Of a stretch of 64,000 nt of DNA, positions 21,476 to 31,736 are shown in pieces. The notes beneath the pieces were generated by a model. The model made no database searches and had not been told where the DNA came from. It was given only the letters and a program-made list of their open reading frames with translations. Source of the stretch: Saccharomycopsis crataegensis (Eukaryota; Ascomycota; Saccharomycetes; Ascoideales; Saccharomycopsidaceae); contig NW_027043820.1 of NCBI RefSeq assembly GCF_037102585.1, forward strand, positions 2,018,501-2,082,500, read 5' to 3'. Position 1 is the stretch's first letter, and each line of letters starts with the position of its first letter. The translations under genes were made by a program, and so were the position numbers.

Positions 21476-22000
21476 ATGTCTCTCTACTACAATCTTATTT
21501 TTGCAATTCTTTCCGCTGAAATTATACTTTTTACCATAATTTCTCTTCCATTGCCTTCCAAATTAAGAGCTCCTTTGCTCAACGCCATCTCTAAACCTTT
21601 CCAGTCCGTGCAAGTCCAGGTATCTATTAAATCTATTCTTATCTTCATATTAATTCTCTTCATCGATGCCTTCAACAAATGTTACTCAATTGAACAGCAA
21701 CTTAAAGAAATCCCTCCAGGCGCCCCCTATGTCGATCGTTCCGAGATCCAAGCTAAAAGATTCTATGCCCAAAGAAACTTATATTTGACCGGGTTCACAT
21801 TGTTTCTTACCTTAATCACCAACAGAACCTATTCTTTGGTGGGTGAATTGATTGAAGTCAAAAAAACTGTGAGGGGCGGTGCTTTGGTTGATGATAAAGC
21901 CCTTGTTGAATTAAAGGAAGAACTCAAGGCTAAAAATGAGGAAATCAATTCACTTAAAGAAAAGGCCAAGGAATTTTCTGAAGAGTACGACAAGATCTAA
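21476..22000 (+). CDS. YET3: BAP31-like ER membrane protein
   Basis: A 174-aa homolog of yeast Yet1/Yet3 and animal BAP31, an ER membrane protein tied to export and to the Opi1-Scs2 regulation of inositol genes in S. cerevisiae. Three membrane segments are visible: residues about 5-27, 46-64 (SILIFILILFIDAFNKCYSI) and 100-120 (LYLTGFTLFLTLITNRTYSL). The family hallmark FYAQRNLYLTGFTLFL and the following glycine-containing linker are present. The tail is a cytosolic coiled coil (LKEELKAKNEEINSLKEKAK). No canonical KKxx signal ends the protein. The gene is closer to Yet3 than Yet2 by general features, but paralog assignment is tentative. Confidence 0.88.
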   Translation: MSLYYNLIFAILSAEIILFTIISLPLPSKLRAPLLNAISKPFQSVQVQVSIKSILIFILILFIDAFNKCYSIEQQLKEIPPGAPYVDRSEIQAKRFYAQRNLYLTGFTLFLTLITNRTYSLVGELIEVKKTVRGGALVDDKALVELKEELKAKNEEINSLKEKAKEFSEEYDKI

Positions 22001-22159
22001 GCAACATTATGTTTCTGACTTTTTTTTTTTTTTTTTTTTTACAGAGCGTTCTCTACTTATGTCCACCAATAGTATAATGGGTTCACAATACTAATATATA
22101 AGATGTGCAGTAATGTTTATATCGAGACGGTTTATCTTAGTTGAATATGAATGTAAAAC

Positions 22160-24166
22160 TTAATAAGCGTTACTCTTATGTTTTGGAATGAAACCGAAGT
22201 TTGGATGAACAGGCCCCAAAAACATCTCGGTAATTTTGATCCAATCTTTATAATCACCTGACGCCAACAAAGTTTCCAATTCATTTCTTCCCTTCCATTT
22301 TGGTGGTCTTTCGTTAATTTGATTTGGCAATCTTTCCAAAATTCCTACAGGAATATATCTATAAGTGAAACTCAACCATTCACATAAGAATCTTCTGGAA
22401 AGATTCACACCATATTCGTCACTTCCCCAATGGTTAATAGCAAATTCAGAGTATTGTTTGATAATGTCTAATCTTTCACTAGCGCTCTTATCCAAATATT
22501 GACCAGCAGAGATTTCATCAAATAACCAAGGCTTGATAAGTGCCCCTCTAGCAACCATAACAGTATCAATGCCAGTACCTTCAGCGGTCAAATTATGCCA
22601 GTCCTGGTAGTTGTAACAATCACCATTGGCAATAAAAAACACCTTATTTGGAAGATCATAAGAATCTTTATTTTCTTCTTGCTTGTGGTTATAATCCTGG
22701 ACAATTTGGCCAACTTTAGAAACATAATCCCAGTCCGCTAACTTGGTGTATCTTTGTTGTCTAGATCTCCCATGGAGAGTGATGGCCCCAATATCTGGAA
22801 CCCCGGTGGTGTTATCATTGGCGTACAAAAATCTCTTGACCAAATGATCTGCCATTGGACTATCATCTCTAGTGCCCATCCGGATTTTCACGGTGACTGG
22901 AATATCATTACTGACCAAGTTCATTCCTTTCAAGATTCTTTCGGTCTTGGCAGGCTGTTCAAGCAATCCAGAACCAGCACCTTGTTTGAAAAGCAAGTCG
23001 ATTGGACAACCACAATTCAAATTGATTTCCGACATGTTTGGGGTGAATTCGCTGATTAATTCCGTGGCTTTAACCGCTTGCCAAGGTTTAGAAGCAGCTA
23101 TTTGAGCAGCAAAGCCCGGGATTTCCGAAGCATGAGCCTTCATCAATGCCCATTCGGAATTCTGACCCTGAATTAAAGGAGTAGAAAGGGCCATTTCAGA
23201 AAAGGTGGTATCAACATCATAAAGTTTCTTCATGAGCCTTCTGTATGGTAAATTACCCACTGTTGTCAAAGGAGAAATCACTTTGGTTTTATTGTAATTA
23301 AGTTTCTTCTTTTCCCAAGCCTTAACTGGTGCTTCCACATAATCAAATTGGTGTTGCTTTCTCTCTTCAATGGCATTGTCGGTATCACCCTTGATTTCTT
23401 CGCCGTCTCCGGAATTATTCCATTTAGCGTTATGTTTGGTAATCTTATCCAAGTACTCGATGATTTCGTTACTTCTCTTGAAATCAAAATTCTTCTCACG
23501 GTTTCTTTTAGATGTACTCAATCTCAACTTTTGTTCATGTGAAATCTTATTCACTTCATAGTTTCCTTCTTTGATCGCCTTTTCATTTTTCTCCAAATCT
23601 TTTATGAGCTCTCCGGTTTCCTTGTTATAATGGTGTTTCAACCAACGGCACTTGATACCTGCAGAACAAACCCCAAATGCTTCAAAGTTAGGACACTTAG
23701 TGACTTCGATATCCGGCAATTTGGCTTCCAAATATTTTTCCACGTCATGACATCTGTTGCACTTGTCACCATAAGAACATGGATGGTCCTTAATATGGCT
23801 TGGATCCACATAATATGAACAAAGTTGGACTTTATCCTTAGGTTGGATCAAATCTCTCTTTTTATTCTGACCTCTTTTCTTTTCTTTCTTTTTGCCTTTT
23901 CCACCATCTCCGGAGGCTTCAATGGCATCAGCCTTATCATTTTGTTCGGCAGCATCATCATCAACTTCAAGATATTTCACAGTATTGTCCAGTTCAGTAA
24001 TAACATATTCTTTCTTGATATGGGCTAATCCACTATAATCCAAGCTAATTGGACGAAGCTTTTGTACGGTTGAAGCTTTGAGCTTTTTGGAGATAGTAGC
24101 AGTATCGTTCCCAGAAGAAACGCTTTCCTCGTTATTTCTCTTGAGAGAACTATCAGCTTCAGACAT
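22160..24166 (-). CDS. DUS3: tRNA-dihydrouridine(47) synthase Dus3
   Basis: An FMN enzyme that reduces U47 of tRNA variable loops (and some mRNA sites). The 668-aa protein has a Lys-rich N-terminus, then two CCCH zinc fingers: CSYYVDPSHIKDHPCSYGDK with CNRCH following, and CPNFEAFGVCSAGIKCRWLK with HH. The TIM-barrel catalytic domain starts near residue 305 (LTTVGNLPYRRL) and carries the catalytic cysteine in EINLNCGCPIDLLFKQGAG. FMN/RNA-contact motifs TVKIRMGTRDD, ITLHGRSRQQRYTKLADW and ANGDCYNYQDW are intact. This combination of zinc fingers and DUS domain is specific to Dus3. It is transcribed divergently from DUS4. Confidence 0.97.
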   Translation of the reverse strand: MSEADSSLKRNNEESVSSGNDTATISKKLKASTVQKLRPISLDYSGLAHIKKEYVITELDNTVKYLEVDDDAAEQNDKADAIEASGDGGKGKKKEKKRGQNKKRDLIQPKDKVQLCSYYVDPSHIKDHPCSYGDKCNRCHDVEKYLEAKLPDIEVTKCPNFEAFGVCSAGIKCRWLKHHYNKETGELIKDLEKNEKAIKEGNYEVNKISHEQKLRLSTSKRNREKNFDFKRSNEIIEYLDKITKHNAKWNNSGDGEEIKGDTDNAIEERKQHQFDYVEAPVKAWEKKKLNYNKTKVISPLTTVGNLPYRRLMKKLYDVDTTFSEMALSTPLIQGQNSEWALMKAHASEIPGFAAQIAASKPWQAVKATELISEFTPNMSEINLNCGCPIDLLFKQGAGSGLLEQPAKTERILKGMNLVSNDIPVTVKIRMGTRDDSPMADHLVKRFLYANDNTTGVPDIGAITLHGRSRQQRYTKLADWDYVSKVGQIVQDYNHKQEENKDSYDLPNKVFFIANGDCYNYQDWHNLTAEGTGIDTVMVARGALIKPWLFDEISAGQYLDKSASERLDIIKQYSEFAINHWGSDEYGVNLSRRFLCEWLSFTYRYIPVGILERLPNQINERPPKWKGRNELETLLASGDYKDWIKITEMFLGPVHPNFGFIPKHKSNAY

Positions 24167-24497
24167 ATTGGATAAATCTGGTGTTTACAGCCCCGTAGGA
24201 TAGATGCCATTTAGATAACAGAGAAATTTGAAAATTTTTTAGCGCTTCCACAGAAAAAAAAAAAAAAAATTACGCGTGACTGGAAGAGATGAGTTGTGAT
24301 ATTGAAGGTAATTTCTCGGCTTATGGCCTGTATAACAGCAATGATGATATCTATTAATCCCATTTTAATGAGCATTTTCAGAAGAGAACAAAAAAAAAAT
24401 TAGGATATCTGAAATGTCCATCCATATCTGAAGTACCAAACTGATACAAGAAGAAGAACAAGAAGAAGAAGAAGAAGAAGAAGAAGAAGATATAGAA
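24167..24497. promoter_or_regulatory. shared divergent promoter of DUS3 and DUS4
   Basis: A 331-bp spacer between two divergent dihydrouridine synthase genes. It contains a poly-A tract (24254-24270), an ACGCGT hexamer at 24272-24277 (the MBF/MCB core, single copy) and an AAG array just before the DUS4 ATG. Shared regulation is inferred from layout. Confidence 0.55.
24448..24490 (+). repeat. (AAG)n microsatellite in the DUS4 leader
   Basis: About fourteen AAG units with one interruption (AACAAG), ending about 8 bases before the DUS4 ATG at 24498. They lie in the 5' leader, giving it a purine-only stretch. Length variation between strains would be expected. Confidence 0.85.
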
Positions 24498-25649
24498 ATG
24501 GATGCTGCTCAGCCAATAAAAGAACAATTTATAATTGAAAATATTCCGGCCAAGCGTCGCAGGCTTGAATCAACTGGGAATATAGAACCTCTCAATCCAA
24601 AGCCCAAGGTTGATCCACTTTTGATATTTGCAGAATGTAAAGAACAGAATAGACCAGTTCTTATTGCAGGCCCAATGGTCCGCTACTCCAAACTTCCGTT
24701 CCGTGAACTAGTCGGACTCTATGAATCCGATTTTATTTATACTCCCATGATTTTGGCGAGAGAGTTTGTGAGGCATCGTGGAGGTCGTGATTCTGACTTC
24801 ACCACGAACTTGAAAGAACAGCATTCGCGACAAGCTTTGCTGGGGAAAAAACAGTGTCTAATAGTCCAAGTTGGTGCTAATAATGTCACTGACTTGCTAA
24901 GGTTTGTGGAAATGATACATCCGTACTGTGATGCCATCGGATTGAATTGTGGATGCCCTGTAAGAGAACAAGTTAGAGAAGGAATTGGGGCAGCTTTGAT
25001 GAGCGATCGATTCAAAGTAGCAAAGTTTGTTAAGGCTGTGAAAAAAAGATGGGGCGATAAAGTGAAGATGGAGACGAAAATCAGAGTACATGATAATGTT
25101 CAAGAAACTATTCAGTTTGTACAAGAAGTTGAGAAAGCTGGTGTTGACTGGATCACCATCCATGGCCGGACCAAGGATACTAGACTGTCGGTTCCCGTTG
25201 ATTTAGAAAAAATAAAACTTGTGAGAGAAGCCATAAAGCGTGTTCCGGTAGTGGCTAATGGGGATTGTTTTAAACCGGAAGATATTCAGAGAATAACGGA
25301 TTACACCAAAGTTGATGGGGTAATGGCAGTAAGAGGGGTATTGAACAACCCTTGTTTATTCACCATGAGATCAGAGGCTACTTGGGGAGCAGTTGAGAGA
25401 CTCATCAGCTCTGTGATGGAATATGGCTTGCCTTTCCAATTAGCACAACATCATGTCAGTTGTATGATGCCCAAGGGATCAGCTATCATGAACAGGTTGA
25501 ATAAATCTTTAAATGAATGTACCTCCATGGTAGGTATGCTTGATTGGTTCGATGACAATTTTGAATTGAGAAGGTTAAGACAAGAAGGTTTTGCAGAAGA
25601 AAGGAGTTTTGAAGATGCTAGAAGAGGAGGAGCTGGGGAAAAGCACTAA
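24498..25649 (+). CDS. DUS4: tRNA-dihydrouridine(20a/20b) synthase Dus4
   Basis: A 383-aa FMN-dependent enzyme making dihydrouridine at positions 20a and 20b of the tRNA D-loop. The TIM barrel opens with IAGPMVRYSKLPFRELV and YTPMILAREFVRH. The catalytic cysteine lies in GLNCGCPVREQVREGIGAAL. The substrate loop ITIHGRTKDTRLSVPVD and the FMN-phosphate site VVANGDCF and MAVRGVLNNPCLF are intact. The C-terminal helical domain follows. In HGRTKDTRLS the Leu codon is CTG, so in a CUG-Ser yeast this reads Ser, which suits the position. Length fits the family. Confidence 0.96.
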   Translation: MDAAQPIKEQFIIENIPAKRRRLESTGNIEPLNPKPKVDPLLIFAECKEQNRPVLIAGPMVRYSKLPFRELVGLYESDFIYTPMILAREFVRHRGGRDSDFTTNLKEQHSRQALLGKKQCLIVQVGANNVTDLLRFVEMIHPYCDAIGLNCGCPVREQVREGIGAALMSDRFKVAKFVKAVKKRWGDKVKMETKIRVHDNVQETIQFVQEVEKAGVDWITIHGRTKDTRLSVPVDLEKIKLVREAIKRVPVVANGDCFKPEDIQRITDYTKVDGVMAVRGVLNNPCLFTMRSEATWGAVERLISSVMEYGLPFQLAQHHVSCMMPKGSAIMNRLNKSLNECTSMVGMLDWFDDNFELRRLRQEGFAEERSFEDARRGGAGEKH

Positions 25650-26342
25650 CTGCCAAAGAGGGACAAAATGTTTGTGCACAATAAATATAGTATATTGAAA
25701 TTATTTACATTATGTAATTATGGTTAGGAGGTTATGATTCGATTGTTGAATACTCTGATTGGGGGAGTTTTGGCCGTAGATAAATGGATTCCAAATGTTG
25801 AACTTATTTAGACTTCTATATTAGATGGTTGCCATGAGACCAATAAAATTTCTGGAAAAGTTGCCATCTTTTCTTTTTGGGATAACTTCGGTATTCTACA
25901 AATCGTTAACTAGAGTATTTAGATTAATTGAAAATAAATAAGTAAACGGGAAGTTTAACCAAGAGCTTGCAGTAAACAAAAATAAAAACATTCTAGAGAT
26001 TGAAGGAGAAAAACACAAATAATAATAATATAATGATGATAATAATAATAATGAAAATGAAAATAGCCTCAAGAGCTATATCAAATAAATCTAGATTAAA
26101 ATCAATGTAGGCATCTAATGAAACAAATGTGGGAGCAAACTGAAAATAATACTATAATAAGACAGATAAGAATTGAAATCAAAGCAAATATAAAATGATG
26201 GTGTGATTTAGATAAGCTGATATTAATGTTAATCTGGTAACAAATAAATGGGTAACTGGTAGTTGGTTAAGGCGAACTTATGAATCAGCATAGAGATTTA
26301 AATGATCAGGAGGGTACTTGGTGCCTGTAATGACAATATCAT
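25650..26342. other. convergent AT-rich intergenic region
   Basis: A 3' spacer with A-rich stretches and a short AATAAT-type run near 26018-26055. No gene or RNA is recognised. Confidence 0.55.
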
Positions 26343-26789
26343 TCAAATTTTTTGGTGATTGAAACTCCCCCTGTTTGATTCAACTGGACTCTCGATATAA
26401 ATACTACCCCTGTTGGAACCAGCTGGAGTATTGCTGAAACTTTCATCGCTGCTAGAATACGAACTTCTGCTTTCAGCGTAGACAGCGACTCCTGGTTTCT
26501 CCAAATACTCAACACTATCTTCTGCAAAAGGATTTTCCTTAATGGAAGCAGCTTTGGCTGGGATAATGGATCCCTTATTAATAGCAGACATATTCGCCAT
26601 TGGAACCCTTGTACTAAGAGATCTTGATGGGAAATAGTCTTCAGTTTTCATCAGCATGGCGTTCTTTTCTTCGGTACGCTCCACAACTTTTCTGACGATG
26701 TAGTATGCTACGGAGACTACCAAAGCAAGAGCAACACCGCCACCAATAGCGATATATACGATAATGGTTGTCAGAAGACTGCTAGACAT
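26343..26789 (-). CDS. small single-pass membrane protein of unknown function (148 aa)
   Basis: Not recognised. A short N-terminus leads into one membrane segment (residues about 7-32, TIIVYIAIGGGVALALVVSV and AYYIV). A basic patch (RKVVERTEEKN) follows, so topology is probably N-out/C-in, or tail inside the cytosol. The rest is Ser-rich, with a motif NPFAEDSVEYLEKPG and a duplicated C-terminal phrase (SNRGSIYIESPVE, SNRGSFN). NPF can bind EH-domain endocytic proteins, so a plasma-membrane or endosomal adaptor is conceivable, but this is speculation. The clear ATG and strong membrane segment make a real gene likely. Confidence 0.7.
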   Translation of the reverse strand: MSSSLLTTIIVYIAIGGGVALALVVSVAYYIVRKVVERTEEKNAMLMKTEDYFPSRSLSTRVPMANMSAINKGSIIPAKAASIKENPFAEDSVEYLEKPGVAVYAESRSSYSSSDESFSNTPAGSNRGSIYIESPVESNRGSFNHQKI

Positions 26790-28062
26790 ATTCTTGATTT
26801 TATCGTTATTCTTTTGTGGTTTATTTTTCCAAGCGGTTTATTGCCGAAATCAACAAGAAATAAAAAATGATAGGAAATTACCATTTATTATATACTTCTT
26901 TCAAATAAATATCATTTTCGGTGATCAGACCAGGCATTTCCCATATAAATTATGATAATGGTCTTTGGTAGGTGCGTTGAAATGAAGTTATTTTGAGCCA
27001 AGCCTTGCATACTCAGCAGACCCAAGGTTGGGTATTGTATTGCATCGAGAGGCTTGCTGTGAAAAACGTCTTAGCAGAATGATGGAACGCACATTGTCCT
27101 TTAACAGTAATAATCGCATTTTCTTCTCTAATAATTATGCGATTTGGATATGAATAGAGTGCAATTACGCTTATCATTCTCTATAAAGGGTTCCGACCTA
27201 TCTGTAAAGATGGTACTTGGCGATGGTAATTATCCTGCTGTTGAACCTAATGGTCACGGGAAACCCGCCAAATGCTTGTCATTCAACCAGATCTTATTGT
27301 TGATACAACACACCTTGATATTATTAGATTGTCCTCAAAGTAATACAAGGCAGGGCTCTATAGATCTCATCGTCGGGCTTTTCGGTTTCATCTGCAAGAA
27401 AAGTGTCGCTTTTTTTTTTTCGGTGACCGATTATTATTGTGCAGCTGTGGTAACAGATCTAAGTTGTATGTTCAGTGTGCTTTAGAATTATTGATGGAAG
27501 GCTGTAACAAAACAACGGGATTTCACGCAAATGGGGCTAGCTATACGCACATGTAACAAATGTGACCTTGGTTAATAAAAACAACAACAAGGCACTCTGC
27601 CTTCTATTTGTTCAACAAAATAGCGGATACGCCTTTAATGTATGTAAACTCAGCTCTTTCTTATTAGCTGAGTTTACTCCCCATACCATGTAGAGCAGAG
27701 CAGAAGCAGAAAACACACACTTAGTGGTTAAACAGAAAGATAAAGAAAGTTCTCTTCGACGAATGCGAAACACCAAGCCTTGCTAGTTGGTTTTCAAGGT
27801 GCATTGGCACCTCAAAGCCATGTTTAAGCGAACAGCGCCTAGAATATTGAAAATAAAGATAGAACAAATGCCCCGATAGGGTTTACTGTACAAAGGAGAG
27901 CAAATTTAGAAAACATGGAATTATGGGAACTAAAAGACCCAAGAAAGATTAAGAGAAACTGGTAACAAAAATTCAAAAGAACCAAAAAAAAAAAAAGCAA
28001 AATAATTAAAAAAATCAGAAGGACAGGAGAGAGGAGGGGAAAAAAAAAAGACTTGAATGGAA
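26790..28062. other. intergenic region, no clear gene
   Basis: A 1.27-kb spacer. A 111-codon plus-strand frame with ATG at 27150 has an unremarkable composition, a poly-F run from a T-tract and no recognisable motif, so I do not call it. A-tracts near 27984-28055 precede the transporter stop codon. Confidence 0.5.
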
Positions 28063-29826
28063 TTAAATATAATTTGAAGTTTCAGTCTTCCCTTCATAAT
28101 ATTCTTTATTCTTTAAATCCCATTCTTCTTTTTTTCTTCTTGCTTCATCGGTTCCCGATCTTCCAACTTTAACAAACAATGATACTATAATCCCCATACC
28201 ACCTGCTCCAATTGCAAAATAATATGCATATTTGAAGCTGTGGAACAACTCTTTCACCTCCTGCGGATTTTTCAAATCCACTCCTTTAGCAAACTGCGGG
28301 AACTTTTGGGAAACGATGGTATTGGACAAAGCAAGACCAAGGGCAGTGGAGATCTGTATCATTGTTTGGAAAATCCCCTGCGCTGCTCCTTGAAGTTCGT
28401 TATTCACGGAATTCACAGTGACCATATTTACGACATTAAAAGTCAAATCGGCACCAATAACCGCGAGACAGTAAGCTTCAAAAGGGCCTCTCCAGTAACT
28501 TGTATGTTGGTCCATAGTGGCCCAAATGATGGCAGAAGCAGCGAACGAAGCTGTGGCAATACTTAGGAGAAGTTTTCCAGGAACCAAATGTAACACAAGA
28601 GCAGCAAGAATATTCACAATTATACCACAAATTGTCATAGGCAAAATACAAGCAGTGGTATGGAGAGGAGAATAGTTCAAGATTTGTTCGAAATAAAGAA
28701 TAGAAAAATATGTGAGAACCCCATTGAAGCACATCCAGGAGAAAAACACTGTAACCATTGCAAGACTAAAGTCTCGGGATTTCCAAATAAACATAGGCAT
28801 TACTGGACGTTTTGGAATATGGCATTCGTAAAAAATAAAGCAAATGATCATCACTAATCCAACAACCAAAGTGGCGATTATATAGGACGTATCCCAACCA
28901 GAAACAGGCACTGAGGATTGATTAAAGGCGAACACCACCAAAGTTAATGCAGCAGTGATTAGTAACCCACCGCCATAATCTAACTTGGACAAGCGATGTA
29001 AGATGTGTTTGTTCTCTTTTGTTACTTTTGAGTCTGTTGGCACAATAAGAATCGTGATGATTGAAACACATCCATAAACAATTGACAAAAAGAATTGTGA
29101 AGCTCTCCATGACAAATATTCCGCACAAATTCCTCCGCTAACAACCCCGGCACAGAATCCAACAGGAGCCCCAGCCGCAAAACATGCCATGACCCGATTC
29201 TTTCTTACAGATATCGGATAATACGAACTAAGAAGTCCGCCACTACTGGGTACTGAAAAAGAAACCGCAATCCCCATTAAAGCTCTTAGAACCACTACGG
29301 CAATATAGTTGTGCATAAACCCACAAATTAGAGAAGCAATGGTGAACCATATGAACCCGCCAACAATACAGTTTTTACGTCCAATGATGTCGCTAATGTT
29401 TCCAGCAAGTAAAAGAAAACTAGCGTTTGCCAAGTTGATGGAACTAACACTCCAAGCGAGCGTACCTCCAGAAACCCCGAAATCTTTGGCAAGGTGGTCC
29501 AAGGTGATTTGGAAATTACCGACAGCGATACTAGTGCATCCCACAGCTAGGGTAAAAATTAAAACACAAGCGGTTTCATGAAGCGAGTTCTTGAATACTG
29601 CTGGCCTCCTGTTGTTTATATCCTGAACCGAAGGGTTCTGTTGTGGCTGTTCTAGATCATCTGGGTTCGGGATGGTGGTTTCCCTAGAGTTGGTAGTCCG
29701 ACCTGTCAGACCAGCAGAATGTATCTTTTGGTTCAACGATGGCATCCTGTTTAGTTTTGCTGTGCAAATACTGTTTATCGCTCTGATACCAGCTGCCGAA
29801 GTATTTGCTAGGATGGAAGTGTGCAT
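28063..29826 (-). CDS. MFS transporter of the Atr1/Amf1 (DHA2-like) type
   Basis: A 587-aa, 14-helix-type major facilitator. The loop motif between helices 2 and 3 reads GNISDIIGRKNCIVGG (motif A-like). The helix-4/5 region contains RALMGIAVSFSVPSSGGLLS and CFAAGAPVGFCAGVVSGG (motif C-like Gly pattern). This arrangement fits the yeast Atr1/Ymr279c/Amf1 group, whose members export aminotriazole or boron or move ammonium. The substrate here is unknown. In-frame codons continue upstream without an ATG, so I start at 29826. A second ATG at 29745 would give 560 aa and is equally plausible. The C-terminus is charged and cytosolic. Confidence 0.88.
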   Translation of the reverse strand: MHTSILANTSAAGIRAINSICTAKLNRMPSLNQKIHSAGLTGRTTNSRETTIPNPDDLEQPQQNPSVQDINNRRPAVFKNSLHETACVLIFTLAVGCTSIAVGNFQITLDHLAKDFGVSGGTLAWSVSSINLANASFLLLAGNISDIIGRKNCIVGGFIWFTIASLICGFMHNYIAVVVLRALMGIAVSFSVPSSGGLLSSYYPISVRKNRVMACFAAGAPVGFCAGVVSGGICAEYLSWRASQFFLSIVYGCVSIITILIVPTDSKVTKENKHILHRLSKLDYGGGLLITAALTLVVFAFNQSSVPVSGWDTSYIIATLVVGLVMIICFIFYECHIPKRPVMPMFIWKSRDFSLAMVTVFFSWMCFNGVLTYFSILYFEQILNYSPLHTTACILPMTICGIIVNILAALVLHLVPGKLLLSIATASFAASAIIWATMDQHTSYWRGPFEAYCLAVIGADLTFNVVNMVTVNSVNNELQGAAQGIFQTMIQISTALGLALSNTIVSQKFPQFAKGVDLKNPQEVKELFHSFKYAYYFAIGAGGMGIIVSLFVKVGRSGTDEARRKKEEWDLKNKEYYEGKTETSNYI

Positions 29827-30299
29827 GCCACTGATCTGTAGACGATATATCCAGCTGGAGAAGAACGAAAAAAAAAAATTGGAAAAAGATCGCACGGTAG
29901 GTGAAAACTTCGGTGCTAAGCTTCAACATCTTTACTAATGCATTGGTAATGAGCCACCAAGGATGTTGTGAGTCTTTCTATGGGGACGCAAAAAAAACCT
30001 ATGTATTTGCCAGATATTGTTCTCATTGCCGCTTTTCTTTAAAATTACTTTTGTATTGATGCACCTATTGTAGAAAAGAAATACGGGATCCGTAAAGCAA
30101 AAGAAAAAAAATAAAGCGCAACATTCCCGACTACAGCCCTTCCCTATCTCTTTTCTATTCTCCTTTCTCTCTTCTTCCTCTCCCTCGTCTGCTATTTATT
30201 CTGTAATTGTTAAATATGAAAGCTTTGCTTCCCCCAGATCAACAGGATAGCAAAATATTCAACTAATCATTGAAACAACTATTATATTATATATTCCCA
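29827..30299. promoter_or_regulatory. divergent promoter region, transporter and LRR gene
   Basis: A 473-bp spacer between divergent genes. It has pyrimidine-rich stretches at 30130-30185 just ahead of the LRR gene, and A-tracts. No specific binding site is called. Confidence 0.5.
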
Positions 30300-31736
30300 A
30301 TGCCATCGCCACATATTAAAACAATTTTGCAGCACCACTTTCCACCGGAAATAATCATCAGGATCCTCCTGTTCTTAAAGCTAAATGATGTTATTAGTAT
30401 ACGTTATAATCTCCATAAATGGAATCATCTAACCCATGAGTCAATCAAAGGGACGATCATTGATTGTCTTGACTCCGTAATTTTCAAAACAGTTGAATTC
30501 AACAACACTCGAGATTTTGTGACCAGGCTTTGTTCAATTTCACAACACCCTGTGTATTTTAGATTCCTGCCTATATGCTTCTATCCAAACCAAAAGCTAT
30601 ACGTTGACCTACAGCCTTTTAATACTCATATTAAGGTCATCAAAGTAATCAGCCTAACTAATTCCAAAGCAAATCACCATGTGTTGGAAACACATGACAA
30701 TGAGCTTGAAGGATTAAATCGTTTCCTTCATTCTCTACCAAATGTCATAGCATTATTCACCAATTTGAATCAATTGACTTTATCACATCCTTTAAAAGAA
30801 TTGAATTTCTTATGCTATAAAGGACGACTACACTACAACACTTCTCGATTAGAAAAGTTATATATATCAGTACCGTTACAGGATCAGAATCTATCCGCTG
30901 ATTTGAATGACACCGCAGATAATCCGACCTGGGGCTTGGATAAGTTTCAATTACCAGTATTAAGACAACTTGTTATAAACAATGGTAAAAATCTGAATGT
31001 TTTTTTGGATGGTAAATGTTGGTCTTTCTTGCCTAACCTAACCTATTTGGCAGTTTATAATGATCGGACAATGATTTTAAAAAACTTTGATGTGGATAAT
31101 GCTTTCCTAAATCTTAGAACATTGAATATTCGCCATTGCAGCAGATTGGAGCTAAGAGGTAAAGTGCGACTCATCGAATTACAGAACTTGTATCTTAATG
31201 ATGTATGTCTTGCAAATGGTGAAATCTTGGATTTATCATTGTGTCCTAAACTTAAGCGATTGGAAATTGTTTACACCAACCTCAGGATTATCAAAGGCTT
31301 TGACTCCAAGTGCTTGCAAAATTTGTACCATTTGAGTCTAAAGAATAATCATATAACAGAAATCAAAGGGCTATCCCAGTTGCGTAATCTCCAAGAATTG
31401 GATCTTTCGAGAAATTCTATTTTGAAAATAGAAAACTTAAACTCTCTTGTGAACTTGAAAGGGTTAAATTTAAAGCGCAATAAAATTTTAAACATTTCTG
31501 ATGGACTTTCTAACTTGAAGAAATTACAAGTGTTGGACTTATCCCATAATCTACTAAAACTGGTTCTGAATGTCAGCCATTTACTACATTTGTTGGTTTT
31601 GAACTGTTCTCATAATAAGATTTCAAAAATTAGTATTAATTTTTCACAGATGAAGTCTTTGCAAATCTTAGATCTTACTGATAATGACTTAAAGGCAAAT
31701 AAGTCCTTTGAATCTTGGTCCATGGTGAAAATGTAA
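30300..31736 (+). CDS. F-box-like leucine-rich-repeat protein
   Basis: A 478-aa protein. The N-terminus (residues about 12-55) reads like an F-box: HHFPPEIIIRILLFLKLNDV, then ISIR and a Trp-containing helix. The body is a leucine-rich-repeat solenoid. The last six repeats are regular and SDS22-like (for example LYHLSLKNNHITEIKG, LQELDLSRNSILKIEN, LQVLDLSHNLLKLV). F-box plus LRR suggests a substrate receptor for an SCF ubiquitin ligase, or one of the expanded LRR families of Candida-type yeasts. The upstream in-frame TTG at 30270 is not used; the first ATG is at 30300. The target is unknown. Confidence 0.78.
   Translation: MPSPHIKTILQHHFPPEIIIRILLFLKLNDVISIRYNLHKWNHLTHESIKGTIIDCLDSVIFKTVEFNNTRDFVTRLCSISQHPVYFRFLPICFYPNQKLYVDLQPFNTHIKVIKVISLTNSKANHHVLETHDNELEGLNRFLHSLPNVIALFTNLNQLTLSHPLKELNFLCYKGRLHYNTSRLEKLYISVPLQDQNLSADLNDTADNPTWGLDKFQLPVLRQLVINNGKNLNVFLDGKCWSFLPNLTYLAVYNDRTMILKNFDVDNAFLNLRTLNIRHCSRLELRGKVRLIELQNLYLNDVCLANGEILDLSLCPKLKRLEIVYTNLRIIKGFDSKCLQNLYHLSLKNNHITEIKGLSQLRNLQELDLSRNSILKIENLNSLVNLKGLNLKRNKILNISDGLSNLKKLQVLDLSHNLLKLVLNVSHLLHLLVLNCSHNKISKISINFSQMKSLQILDLTDNDLKANKSFESWSMVKM

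Noticed and set aside
27150-27485. 111-codon plus-strand frame in the spacer before the transporter
   Set aside because: It has an ATG but its composition is ordinary for non-coding DNA, it includes a poly-F run from a T-tract, and no motif or membrane segment is recognised.
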